64,000 nt of DNA, from NCBI GenBank assembly GCA_934622035.1, contig CAKTVG010000010.1, positions 16,804 through 80,803 on the forward strand, in the 5' to 3' direction. The stretch is from an uncultured Oscillospiraceae bacterium (GTDB taxonomy: Bacteria; Bacillota; Clostridia; Oscillospirales; Oscillospiraceae). Of this stretch, positions 50,398 through 60,752 are shown in pieces. Position numbers and translations under genes: made by a program. Below the pieces are notes generated by a model. The model was given only the letters and a program-made list of their open reading frames with translations, searched no databases and had not been told where the DNA came from. Position 1 is the stretch's first letter. Each line of letters begins with the position of its first letter.

Positions 50398-51546
50398 ATG
50401 TGGAAACGATGGCTAACAGGTCTTCTGGCCGCAGCGCTGACGCTGCTGCTCGCGCTTCCGGCAGCTGCGGCAGGGCCGGATATCCCCGCACCGTCCGCAA
50501 TTCTCATCGACGCGGCGACCGGAACTGTTCTCTATGAAAAGAACGCCAACGAGCGCCTGCGCCCGGCGTCCGTCACCAAGGTCATGACGCTGCTTCTGGT
50601 CATGGAGGCGCTGGACTCCGGCAAGATCGGCTGGGACGACATGGTCGTCACCTCGGATACGGCGGCGGCCAAAGGCGGCAGCCAGGTCTATCTGGAGCCG
50701 GGCGAGCAGATGAGCATGGACGAAATGCTCAAATCCGTGGTCGTCAGCTCTGCCAATGACTGCGCCACGGCGCTTGCCGAGCACGTTTCCGGCAGCGAGA
50801 CGGCCTTTGTAGAGCTGATGAACCGCCGCGCGCAGGAGCTTGGTCTGACGGACACGCACTTTGTCAACTGCACCGGCCTGGACGACGCAGAAGAGGCACA
50901 GGAGCACCTGACCACGGCGCACGACATTGCCGTGATCTCCCGTGAGCTTTTGAAGCACGAGGCAATCAAAAAATACACCACCATCTGGATGGACACCGTC
51001 CGCGGCGGGAAGTTCGGTCTGGCCAATACCAACAAGCTTGTCCGCTTCTACGACGGCACAACGGGCCTGAAAACGGGCTACACCTCCGCCGCCGGGCACT
51101 GCCTTTCCGCCTCCGCCGAGCGCGACGGCATCGAGCTGATCGCGGTCGTGCTGCACTGCAAAAGCTCTGCTGACCGCTTTGAATCGGCTAAGGCGCTGCT
51201 GAACTACGGCTTTGCCAACTATGCTCTCGTCTCGGCGGAGGCGCCGGAGGCGCTGCCCGCAGTCCGTGTCCGGCTGGGCAAAACGGCGCAGCTCCAGCCG
51301 GTCCTGCAGGAGTCCTCACCCATCCTCATCGAGAAGGGCATGCAGTCCTCCGTCACCAAAGCCGTCACACTGGCAGAGGAGGTCACGGCGCCGGTCGCTG
51401 CCGGGCAGGAGCTGGGAAAGCTGCGCATCTCCGCCGGTTCTCAGGTGCTGGCGGAAATTCCCATCATCGCGCCCGAGGCAGTGGAAAAGCTGAGCTGGTG
51501 GGATCTGACCGTCCGCCTGCTGAAGAACATCTGCATGGGGGCATAA
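50398..51546 (+). CDS. D-alanyl-D-alanine carboxypeptidase (PBP5/DacF family)
   Basis: A 382-residue exported penicillin-binding protein. A signal peptide (WKRWLTGLLAAALTLLLALPAAAA) is followed by the S11 peptidase domain with SVTK (SxxK), SSANDC (SxN) and LKTGYT (KTG). The C-terminal domain (residues about 285-360) is followed by an amphipathic end (WWDLTVRLLKNICMG) that holds the protein on the membrane. It trims the terminal D-Ala of peptidoglycan stems. The ATG at 50398 is chosen because the signal peptide starts there, with GAGGGG upstream. Confidence 0.92.
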   Translation: MWKRWLTGLLAAALTLLLALPAAAAGPDIPAPSAILIDAATGTVLYEKNANERLRPASVTKVMTLLLVMEALDSGKIGWDDMVVTSDTAAAKGGSQVYLEPGEQMSMDEMLKSVVVSSANDCATALAEHVSGSETAFVELMNRRAQELGLTDTHFVNCTGLDDAEEAQEHLTTAHDIAVISRELLKHEAIKKYTTIWMDTVRGGKFGLANTNKLVRFYDGTTGLKTGYTSAAGHCLSASAERDGIELIAVVLHCKSSADRFESAKALLNYGFANYALVSAEAPEALPAVRVRLGKTAQLQPVLQESSPILIEKGMQSSVTKAVTLAEEVTAPVAAGQELGKLRISAGSQVLAEIPIIAPEAVEKLSWWDLTVRLLKNICMGA

Positions 51547-51551
51547 GAAAA

Positions 51552-51593
51552 CACACCGTGGTGCTCCACCCGGAAGCGCCACGGTGTGCTTTT
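51552..51593. terminator. Terminator between D,D-carboxypeptidase and dnaJ
   Basis: CACACCGTGG (51552-51561) pairs with CCACGGTGTG (51579-51588), followed by CTTTTA. It serves converging genes. Confidence 0.78.
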
Positions 51594-52746
51594 ATTTATC
51601 AAACAGCTCCTTGAGCTTATCGAAAAACTTCTTTCGCTTCGGCTGTGTGCTGTCCGTGGACAGCTCGTCAAAGCGCCGCAGCAGGTCCTTCTGCTCTCGC
51701 GTCAGGCGCGTCGGCGTTTCGATCACCACCGTCACGTACTGGTCGCCGCGTCCGCGGCCGTTGATTGCGGGGATACCCTTTCCGCGCAGACGGAAGGTCG
51801 TACCGGTCTGTGTGCCCTCACCGATGGTATAGCGCACCTTGCCGTCCAGCGTCGGAACCTCGACCTCCGCGCCGCAGGCCGCCTGCGTAAAGCTGACAGG
51901 CATCTCACAGTAGACGTCCTGCCCCTGGCGGGTAAAGAGCGGGTGGCTGCGCACGCTGACGGTGACCATCAAATCGCCGTTCGGGCCGCCGTTGTAGCCC
52001 GCGCTGCCCTCGCCGCGCACGCGCAGCGTCTGACCGTCGTCGATGCCGGCGGGGAACTTGACCGTGACCTTGTGACTGCGGCGAATCTTACCCTTGCCCT
52101 TGCAGCGGCTGCACGGTGTGCGGATGATCTTACCGGTGCCGCGGCAATCGGGACAAGCCGCAGTGGACTGCATGGTCATGCCCATGAAGCTCTGCTGCGT
52201 GCGAACGCTGCCGGTGCCCTTGCAGCGCGGGCAGGTGTCCGCACTCGTACCGGGCGCCGCGCCGGAGCCGCCGCACTGGTCGCAGTTTTCAATGCGCGAG
52301 GTCGTGATCTCCTTTTCGGTGCCGAAGGCTGCCTCCTCAAAGGTAACCTCCACGCGCGCACCGACGTCGTCGCCGCGAACGGGCGCATTGGCGCTGCGGC
52401 GGGTAGAGCTTCTGCCGCCGCTGAAAAAGCTGCCGAAGAGGTCGCCCAGGTCGCCGAAATCGCCGAAGCCCGCTGCACCGCCGAAGGGATTGCCCGCATT
52501 CGGATTGAAGTTGGGATCGACGCCTGCAAAGCCAAACTGGTCATAACGCGCGCGCTTTTCCGCATCGGAAAGCACCTCATTGGCCTCGTTGATCTCCTTG
52601 AAGCGATCTACGGCATCCGGATCGTGGTTGACGTCCGGATGATATTTTGACGCCAGCTTGCGGTAGGCCTTCTTGATATCCGCCTCGGTCGCGTCCTTCG
52701 GGACGCCCAGAACCTCGTAATAATCTCTCTTGTTCTCGTTTGCCAT
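51592..52746 (-). CDS. dnaJ: Chaperone DnaJ
   Basis: A 384-residue full-length DnaJ. It has the J domain with KYHPDVN (HPD), a glycine/phenylalanine-rich linker (residues about 75-120) and four CxxCxGxG-type zinc motifs (CDQCGGSG, CPRCKGTG, CPDCRGTG, CSRCKGKG). The C-terminal client-binding domains follow. It stimulates DnaK ATPase and delivers unfolded proteins. A terminator-like hairpin at 52786-52811 separates it from dnaK, so its message may be lower than that of dnaK. Confidence 0.97.
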   Translation of the reverse strand: MANENKRDYYEVLGVPKDATEADIKKAYRKLASKYHPDVNHDPDAVDRFKEINEANEVLSDAEKRARYDQFGFAGVDPNFNPNAGNPFGGAAGFGDFGDLGDLFGSFFSGGRSSTRRSANAPVRGDDVGARVEVTFEEAAFGTEKEITTSRIENCDQCGGSGAAPGTSADTCPRCKGTGSVRTQQSFMGMTMQSTAACPDCRGTGKIIRTPCSRCKGKGKIRRSHKVTVKFPAGIDDGQTLRVRGEGSAGYNGGPNGDLMVTVSVRSHPLFTRQGQDVYCEMPVSFTQAACGAEVEVPTLDGKVRYTIGEGTQTGTTFRLRGKGIPAINGRGRGDQYVTVVIETPTRLTREQKDLLRRFDELSTDSTQPKRKKFFDKLKELFDK

Positions 52747-52785
52747 AACGTCACCTTCTTACTGGTGATTGCTGCGTAAACCCGT

Positions 52786-52811
52786 AAAACGGGCGGATGC
52801 GATCCGCCCGT
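52786..52811 (-). terminator. Hairpin between dnaK and dnaJ
   Basis: ACGGGCGGAT and its complement (10-bp stem, 3-base loop) followed, reading leftward, by a T-run. It may be a partial terminator that lowers dnaJ expression. Confidence 0.65.
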
Positions 52812-52829
52812 TGTTACCGGTTCAAATCA

Positions 52830-54668
<1,839 letters not shown>

Positions 54669-54735
54669 GATGAATATCCTCCTATATGAATGGTAAATTA
54701 TTTACTGTTTTATTTGCCGCCGGGCGGCATGTGCA

Positions 54736-55257
54736 TTAATTTGCAACCTTGACCATGGCGAAGCGGATAACGCGCTCGCCCATCAGGAAACCGGTCTGGA
54801 AGACCTCCGCCACGACGTTTTCTCCGAGGCTCTCGTCCTCGATGTGCATCACGGCGTTATAGCGCTGAGGATCGAAGACGTCGCCGTTGGCGCCGAAGGG
54901 CTTGATGTCCATGGCCTCCAGGATCTTTACCAGCTCCCGCATGGTCATTTCCACGCCCTTTTTATATGCCTCGTCGGCGGTTTCATTCTTCAGTGCGCGG
55001 TCCAGGTTGTCATAGACCGGCAGGAACTTCTTTGCCGTTTCTGCCTTGGCATCCTGATAAATGCCGTCCTTTTCCTTGGCGGAACGCTTGCGGAAGTTAT
55101 CAAACTCCGCAGCAAGCCGCAGGTACTGATCGTGCTCCTTGGCCTGCGCGGCAAGCGCCTTGTCCAGCTCGGACGGTTCCTTTTCCTCCTTCGGCTCCGG
55201 TGCGGCCGTTTCCTGCTGCACTTCCTCCTCGGGAAGGTCTTTCTTTGTCTTAGCCAA
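54736..55257 (-). CDS. grpE: Nucleotide exchange factor GrpE
   Basis: A 173-residue GrpE with an acidic N-terminus, a long coiled-coil helix (YLRLAAEFDNFRKRSAKEK) and the beta-domain (VFDPQRYNAVMHIED, VAEVFQTGFLMGERVIRFAMVKV). It releases ADP from DnaK. The start codon is TTG at 55257, with GGAGG eight bases upstream inside the end of hrcA; there is no ATG at this place. It lies only 3 bases past the hrcA stop. Confidence 0.95.
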   Translation of the reverse strand: MAKTKKDLPEEEVQQETAAPEPKEEKEPSELDKALAAQAKEHDQYLRLAAEFDNFRKRSAKEKDGIYQDAKAETAKKFLPVYDNLDRALKNETADEAYKKGVEMTMRELVKILEAMDIKPFGANGDVFDPQRYNAVMHIEDESLGENVVAEVFQTGFLMGERVIRFAMVKVAN

Positions 55258-55260
55258 TGC

Positions 55261-56319
55261 TTATTCCTCCGTCTTCTCCTTTGCCTCCGGCAGCTCGGGC
55301 TTTCCAAACATCCGGCCCAGGCCCTCGGCAAAGTAACTTAATCTCGCGGTGATCTTTGCGTAGTCCATACGCTGCGGCCCGACGACGCCGATCATGCCCT
55401 GCATGCCGTCGCCGATATCGAAGCGCGTGACCACCACGGAGGTGTCCTTCAGCTCCTGCGCAACGTTTTCCGGACCGACCAGAATCTGCACCGGACTGTT
55501 GGGGTCCAGCTTTGCCGGAAGATTGGAAATTGTCTCCTCATCCAGCGCGCCGAGCACCTCCTGCGCCTTTTCAAGATCCTGGTATTCCGGCTGACCCAGC
55601 AGCCGGGTCTGTCCGGTGAGGTAAACCTCCGCCTTGCGGCACTCCTCAAGCACATGCGTGGTGAAGTCCACCACGACAGGCACCAGGCTCGCCGCCGCGC
55701 CCGCGCTGCGGGACACGCGGTTGAGTACCTCGGGGGTAAATTCCTCTGCGGTCATCTCCGTCAGGCTGGCGTTCAGCACGGCGGACAGGAGCTTGAGATC
55801 CTGCTCCGTCACCTGAATCGGCAGCTTGATGAGCTTGTTCTTCACGGTTTCATCCGAGGTCATCACGACCAGAATGAAGCTGCCGTGATCGGCCATCAGC
55901 AGCTCAAAGCGGCGTACCGTCACGGTGCCGGCATGCGACGCCACGGCGTAGGCCGGCAGATTCGTCAGCCGGGAAACCATTTTGCCCACCTGGCTCATCG
56001 CCTTGTCAAACTCCTGCATCCGAAGCTCCATCGCCTCGTTCATGCTCTTCGTCTCATCGACGCTCAGGCGGTAATCCTGCATCAGACGGTCAATGTAAAA
56101 GCGGTAACCGAGGGGGCTGGGGATTCGTCCTGCGGAGGTGTGCGGCTGCTCGAGATAACCAAGGTTTGTCAACTCCGCCATTTCATTCCGGATGGTCGCG
56201 GACGAGAAATTCATGTCCGGCATCTCGGCAATGGTCTTGGAGCCGACCGGCTCGGCGGTACGGATATACAGATCCACAATTGCCTTGAGAATCTTCTGTT
56301 TTCTTTCAGACAGCTCCAT
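55261..56319 (-). CDS. hrcA: Heat-inducible transcription repressor HrcA
   Basis: A 352-residue HrcA with a winged-helix N-terminus (ELSERKQKILKAIVDLYIRTAEPVGSKTI) and the later GAF-like dimer domain. It binds the CIRCE element at 56343-56369, between its own promoter and start, and represses the hrcA-grpE-dnaK group. GroE normally keeps HrcA active; heat removes it. The ATG at 56319 is chosen because it follows CIRCE and the protein aligns from MELSERKQ; the frame upstream of it runs through the operator. Confidence 0.96.
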   Translation of the reverse strand: MELSERKQKILKAIVDLYIRTAEPVGSKTIAEMPDMNFSSATIRNEMAELTNLGYLEQPHTSAGRIPSPLGYRFYIDRLMQDYRLSVDETKSMNEAMELRMQEFDKAMSQVGKMVSRLTNLPAYAVASHAGTVTVRRFELLMADHGSFILVVMTSDETVKNKLIKLPIQVTEQDLKLLSAVLNASLTEMTAEEFTPEVLNRVSRSAGAAASLVPVVVDFTTHVLEECRKAEVYLTGQTRLLGQPEYQDLEKAQEVLGALDEETISNLPAKLDPNSPVQILVGPENVAQELKDTSVVVTRFDIGDGMQGMIGVVGPQRMDYAKITARLSYFAEGLGRMFGKPELPEAKEKTEE

Positions 56320-56342
56320 GACGCCGGCCTCTTTCTTTCGTT

Positions 56343-56369
56343 TTAGCACTCCACATCTCTGAGTGCTAA
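56343..56369. promoter_or_regulatory. CIRCE operator (HrcA binding site)
   Basis: TTAGCACTC-N9-GAGTGCTAA, a perfect match to the CIRCE consensus, at the predicted transcript start of hrcA. Confidence 0.97.
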
Positions 56370-56373
56370 GCAC

Positions 56374-56402
56374 ACTATACACCCCGCTTTCGCTTTTGTC
56401 AA
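56374..56402 (-). promoter_or_regulatory. Promoter of the hrcA-grpE-dnaK operon
   Basis: Perfect TTGACA (56397-56402), 17-bp spacer, TATAGT (56374-56379), leftward, directly before CIRCE. Confidence 0.88.
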
Positions 56403-56509
56403 TAGTTTGGAGAAAAAATTTTTTGAACGTTTTGTGACGTCCGTTTTCCCCGCCCAGTATGCGCACTTCCGCGCCGAAATACGCCCTATTCCTTATATAT
56501 ATAAAAATA

Positions 56510-56535
56510 CGGGGAAGCATTTTCATGCTTCCCCG
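56510..56535 (-). terminator. Terminator of typA
   Basis: CGGGGAAGCAT and its complement (11-bp stem, 4-base loop), followed leftward by TATTTTTAT, 7 bases past the typA stop. Confidence 0.85.
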
Positions 56536-56542
56536 CGGAGAA

Positions 56543-58372
56543 TTATTGTCCGTTTCTGGTTTTCATCAGCTGGCGCATGCGTGCGGCATGATCCAGCTCA
56601 CGCTTGCGGATACGCAGGCTCTTCGGCGTGACCTCAAGCAGCTCGTCGTCCGCAAGGAACTCCATACACTGCTCCAAAGAGAGCACGCGCGGAGAGGTCA
56701 GGCGCAGCGCATCGTCGGCACCGGCAGCGCGCATATTCGTCAGCTGCTTCTTCTTGCAGACATTGACCGTCATATCCTCGTTGCGGGAGCAGACGCCTAC
56801 GACCATACCGGCATAGACCTCCGTGCCCGGCCCAATAAAGAGCTGGCCGCGCTCCTGTGCATTGTAAAGACCATAGGTGCAGGCCTCACCGGTTTCAAAC
56901 GCGACGAGCGAGCCGGTCTTGCGGCGCTCGATGTCGCCCTTGACGGGCGCATAGGAATCCAGCACGGAGGACATAATGCCCTCGCCGCGCGTGTCGGTCA
57001 AAAACTCGCTGCGGTAGCCGAACAGGCCGCGGGACGGAACCAGGAATTCCAGGCGATAGCGGCTGCCCACGGGCGTCATGCTCAGCAGGTCGCCCTTGCG
57101 GCGGCCCATTTTTTCAATAACGCTGCCCATGGACGTCTCAGGTACGTCCGCGACCATGCGCTCGATCGGCTCGCAGACCTTGCCGTCGATGACCTTTGTC
57201 AGAACGCGCGGCGTGCTGACCTGGAACTCATAGCCCTCGCGGCGCATCGTCTCGATCAGGATGGACAGGTGCATCTCGCCGCGTCCGGCGACGTTGAAGG
57301 CATCCGTTCCCTGCTCGGAAACATGCAGGGACACGTCCTTCAGGAGCTCGCGGTTCAGGCGGTCGCGCAGGTTGCGGGAGGTGACGTACTTGCCTTCCCT
57401 GCCCGCGAAGGGAGAATCGTTGACACTGAAGGTCATTTCGATCGTCGGATCGGAAATCTTGACAAAGGGCAGCGGCTCGGGCTGATCCGGCGCGCAAACC
57501 GTCCGGCCGATCGTGATATCCGCCATGCCGGAGAAGGCAACGATCTCGCCTGCGGATGCCTCGGTAATTGGGTTCTTGCCCAGGCCGTCGAATTCATACA
57601 GCGCAACAACCTTGCCCTTGGCGCTGTGAGAGGGGTCATGGTAGTCGCAGATGCTGACCTCCTGGTTCTGGCGGATCGTGCCGCGCTCGATGCGGCCGAT
57701 GCCGATTCTGCCGACGTAATCATTATAATCAATGGAGGAGACGAGCATTTGCAGCGGTCCGTTCGGGTCGCCGGTGGGCGCGGGGATATAGTCCACAATG
57801 GTCTTGAACAGCGGATCGAGATTGACGCCCGGCTCCGTGGGGCCATAGGAGGCGATGCCCTGACGTGCAGAGCAGAACAGCGTGGGAGAATCGAACTGCT
57901 CCTCCGTGGCGTTCAGATCGAGCAGCAGCTCAAGGATTTCATCCATGACCTCCTCAATGCGCGCATCCAGACGGTCGATCTTGTTGATAACGACAATGAC
58001 CTTGTGGCCCAGCTCCAGCGCCTTCTGCAAAACGAAGCGCGTCTGCGGCATGGGGCCCTCCGCGGCGTCCACCAGCAGGATAACGCCGTTGACCATCTTG
58101 AGAATACGCTCGACCTCGCCGCCGAAATCGGCGTGGCCCGGCGTGTCGACGATATTGATTTTCGTGTCCTTGTAGTGCACGGCGGTGTTCTTGGCAAGAA
58201 TGGTGATACCGCGCTCCCGCTCCAGATCGCCAGAGTCCATGACGCGGTCGACAACGGTCTGGTTTTCGCGATAGATGCCGCTCTGCTTGAGCATCTCATC
58301 GACCAGCGTGGTCTTGCCGTGGTCAACGTGCGCGATAATGGCAATATTTCTGATATTTTTCTGATCGTACAT
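56543..58372 (-). CDS. typA: Ribosome-associated GTPase TypA/BipA
   Basis: A 609-residue translational GTPase with IAHVDHGKTTLVDEML (G1), RGITI (G2), DTPGHADFGGEV (G3) and NKIDR (G4), followed by EF-G-like domains and the BipA C-terminal domain. It works on the ribosome in assembly and in stress or cold. The ATG at 58372 (MYDQKNIRN) has GAAGGGA upstream; an in-frame ATG at 58381 is also possible. It is a single gene with its own promoter and terminator. Confidence 0.95.
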   Translation of the reverse strand: MYDQKNIRNIAIIAHVDHGKTTLVDEMLKQSGIYRENQTVVDRVMDSGDLERERGITILAKNTAVHYKDTKINIVDTPGHADFGGEVERILKMVNGVILLVDAAEGPMPQTRFVLQKALELGHKVIVVINKIDRLDARIEEVMDEILELLLDLNATEEQFDSPTLFCSARQGIASYGPTEPGVNLDPLFKTIVDYIPAPTGDPNGPLQMLVSSIDYNDYVGRIGIGRIERGTIRQNQEVSICDYHDPSHSAKGKVVALYEFDGLGKNPITEASAGEIVAFSGMADITIGRTVCAPDQPEPLPFVKISDPTIEMTFSVNDSPFAGREGKYVTSRNLRDRLNRELLKDVSLHVSEQGTDAFNVAGRGEMHLSILIETMRREGYEFQVSTPRVLTKVIDGKVCEPIERMVADVPETSMGSVIEKMGRRKGDLLSMTPVGSRYRLEFLVPSRGLFGYRSEFLTDTRGEGIMSSVLDSYAPVKGDIERRKTGSLVAFETGEACTYGLYNAQERGQLFIGPGTEVYAGMVVGVCSRNEDMTVNVCKKKQLTNMRAAGADDALRLTSPRVLSLEQCMEFLADDELLEVTPKSLRIRKRELDHAARMRQLMKTRNGQ

Positions 58373-58440
58373 GCAGTACATTCCCTTCTGAAGCAGCGGC
58401 AGCGCCGCCGCGGCTGATTTGATCTTCGGTTCAATGCTAA

Positions 58441-58469
58441 AATATATCACAAAAATCGAAAAACCGCAA
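58441..58469 (-). promoter_or_regulatory. Promoter of typA
   Basis: TTGCGG (58464-58469), 17-bp spacer, TATATT (58441-58446), leftward. Confidence 0.6.
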
Positions 58470-58573
58470 GTAAAAACCTCTGATTTCCTCCGGATTTCCC
58501 GGATTTCTTTTGCCGCGTGACGGACCGCGGCGCTTTTTTTACAAATTGTTCACCCAAAACGAAAAATCCGGGG

Positions 58574-58579
58574 TATAAT
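58574..58579 (+). promoter_or_regulatory. -10 box of the two-component operon
   Basis: Perfect TATAAT, 36 bases before the response regulator ATG. There is no recognisable -35 at 16-18 bp; an activator or autoregulation is possible. Confidence 0.5.
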
Positions 58580-58614
58580 GAAAAAGAATTTAAAGAGAGA
58601 GTGGGGCATATTCT

Positions 58615-59304
58615 ATGGCAAAAACCGTACTTATCGTGGAGGACGACCGCAACATTGCGGATCTGCTCCGCCTGTATCTGGAAAAGGAAGGCTACGAGGT
58701 CGTCATCGCACCGGACGGCCTGAAGGGCATTGAGAAATTCCGCGAGGCGCAGCCCAGCCTTGTGCTGCTGGACGTGATGCTGCCCGGCATGGACGGCTGG
58801 GGCGTGTGCCGCACCATCCGTTCCGAATCCAAGACGCCCATCATCATGCTCACCGCGAAGAGCGAAACCGAGGACAAGGTCTCCGGCCTCAAGCAGGGAG
58901 CGGACGACTACATCACCAAGCCCTTCGAAATGAAGGAGGTGCTCGCCCGTATTGAGGCGGTGCTGCGCCGCAGCGGCATCGAGCCGGAGAAAACGGCCCA
59001 CCGTCTGGTCTTCGACAAGCTCATCATCGATATGGATGCCTTCGAGCTGACCGTAGACGGCAAAAAGGTTCCCACGCCGCCGAAGGAAATGGAGCTTCTG
59101 TACCACCTGGCCTCCACGCCGAACCGCGTCTATACGCGCAATCAGCTGCTTGACGAAGTCTGGGGCTTTGACTATTTCGGCGACACCCGCACCGTGGACG
59201 TGCACATCAAACGTCTGCGCGAAAAGCTGGAAGGCGTATCCGACCAGTGGGAGCTGAAAACCGTCTGGGGCGTGGGATATAAGTTCGAGGTGAATCCGAA
59301 ATGA
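58615..59304 (+). CDS. OmpR/PhoB family response regulator
   Basis: A 229-residue regulator. The receiver domain has the acidic pair VEDD (10-11), the phosphorylated D53 in VLLDVMLPGMDGW, and TAK and KPF switch residues. The C-terminal winged helix ends KTVWGVGYKFE. It overlaps the histidine kinase gene by ATGA. With the HtrA-like protease downstream the set recalls the WalRK (YycFG)-HtrC locus of Firmicutes, but walH, walI and yycJ are missing, so it may be a general envelope-stress or PhoPR-like pair. Confidence 0.92.
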   Translation: MAKTVLIVEDDRNIADLLRLYLEKEGYEVVIAPDGLKGIEKFREAQPSLVLLDVMLPGMDGWGVCRTIRSESKTPIIMLTAKSETEDKVSGLKQGADDYITKPFEMKEVLARIEAVLRRSGIEPEKTAHRLVFDKLIIDMDAFELTVDGKKVPTPPKEMELLYHLASTPNRVYTRNQLLDEVWGFDYFGDTRTVDVHIKRLREKLEGVSDQWELKTVWGVGYKFEVNPK

Positions 59305-60728
59305 ACACCACCTTCCGCCGCCAGCTGACGCTGATGCTGTGCATCCTGCTGGCGGCGACCATTCTGCTCGGCGTGTCCTTCTGGTTCATTTTCGACCGCT
59401 ACGCCGCGCGCAAGCAGGAGGCTTCCCTGCAAAGCACGGCCAACAGCCTTGCCGCGCTGACGCAGCTGTACTCCTCTCCCCTCTCCATGTATCAGGATTG
59501 GGATTTTCTCATCAACCTTTCCCTTGCCTCCGCCGCCTCGGAGAATGACATTCTGATCTGCGCCACCGACGGCACCGCCATCCTGTGCGCCGAGGACATT
59601 CAGGGCTGCGAGCACGTGGGCAAGCAGCTCGGCAATGTGACCGTGGAGGAAATTCTCTCCCGCAGCGGCCCGATCAACCTGGACGAGGAAGCCTCGGCGC
59701 TCTACGGTGAGCGCCGTCTGGCCGTCGCCACGGCCGCCTACTCCGCCAGCGGCGATGCGATCTGCATCGTCATTGTCTCTGTGGAGCACACGGAGCTTTC
59801 CAGTCTGACCGGCGGCGCCTTGAAAATCTTTGCGCTCGCCGCGCTGACCGTGCTTTTCATCGTTCTTCTGGCCATGCCCTCGCTGACGCGCCGCGAAACC
59901 AAGCCCATCAAGGATATGGCCGCCGCCGCGCGGCAGATTGCGCACGGCAACCTCTCCGTCCGCGTGCCGACCGGCTACCAGAATGAGGAAATTGAGGAGC
60001 TGGCCGTCGCCTTCAACAACATGGCCGACTCCGTGCAGCATTCGGAGACCATCCGTCAAGAGTTCGTTGCCAACGTCAGCCACGAGCTGAAAACGCCTAT
60101 GACCACCATCGCAGGCTACCTCGACGGTATGCTTGACGGCACCATCCCGCCGGAAAAGCAGCGCTCCTATATGGAGCTCGTCTCCACCGAGGTGCGGCGG
60201 CTGTCGCGCCTCGTGCGCAACATGCTCGACGTCGCCCGGTTGAAGGATCAGGGCATCCCGCCGGAAAAGCTGAGCGACTTCGACATCTGCGAGGAAGCCA
60301 GCCAGGCGCTTCTGAGCTTCGAGCAGCGCATCAACCAGAAGCATCTGAATGTGGAGATCGACATGCCGGAGTTCGGCCTGACCGTCCACGCCTTTGCCGA
60401 TGCCGTGACGCAGGTGCTCTACAACCTGCTCGACAATGCCGTCAAGTTCATCAACGACGGCGGCACTCTGAGCATCCGCGTGGTGCAGCAGGGCGCAAAG
60501 GCTGTCGTTTCCGTCGGCAATACCGGCCCGACCATCGCGCCGGAGGAGCTGTCGCTGATCTTCGACCGCTTCCACAAGACGGACAAAAGCCGCTCGACCG
60601 ACCGCGACGGCGTCGGCCTCGGCCTCTATATCGTCAAAACCATTGTACTCGCCCACGGCGAGGATATCTACGTCACCAGTCAGGATGGCAAAACGGAATT
60701 CACCTTTACCATGCCGCTGAAGAAATAA
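59301..60728 (+). CDS. Sensor histidine kinase
   Basis: A 475-residue membrane kinase. Two membrane helices (residues about 10-32 and 175-195) frame an extracellular sensor of about 140 residues. Then come a HAMP domain (KDMAAAARQIAHGNLSVRVP), HisKA with the phosphorylated His in NVSHELKTPMTTIAGYLDG, and the ATP-binding domain (N box LYNLLDNAVKF; DGVGLGLYIVK). No PAS domain is seen between HAMP and HisKA, unlike WalK. It phosphorylates the regulator encoded just upstream. Confidence 0.92.
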   Translation: MNTTFRRQLTLMLCILLAATILLGVSFWFIFDRYAARKQEASLQSTANSLAALTQLYSSPLSMYQDWDFLINLSLASAASENDILICATDGTAILCAEDIQGCEHVGKQLGNVTVEEILSRSGPINLDEEASALYGERRLAVATAAYSASGDAICIVIVSVEHTELSSLTGGALKIFALAALTVLFIVLLAMPSLTRRETKPIKDMAAAARQIAHGNLSVRVPTGYQNEEIEELAVAFNNMADSVQHSETIRQEFVANVSHELKTPMTTIAGYLDGMLDGTIPPEKQRSYMELVSTEVRRLSRLVRNMLDVARLKDQGIPPEKLSDFDICEEASQALLSFEQRINQKHLNVEIDMPEFGLTVHAFADAVTQVLYNLLDNAVKFINDGGTLSIRVVQQGAKAVVSVGNTGPTIAPEELSLIFDRFHKTDKSRSTDRDGVGLGLYIVKTIVLAHGEDIYVTSQDGKTEFTFTMPLKK

Positions 60729-60752
60729 TCCACAATAAAGGAGGTGTGCAAA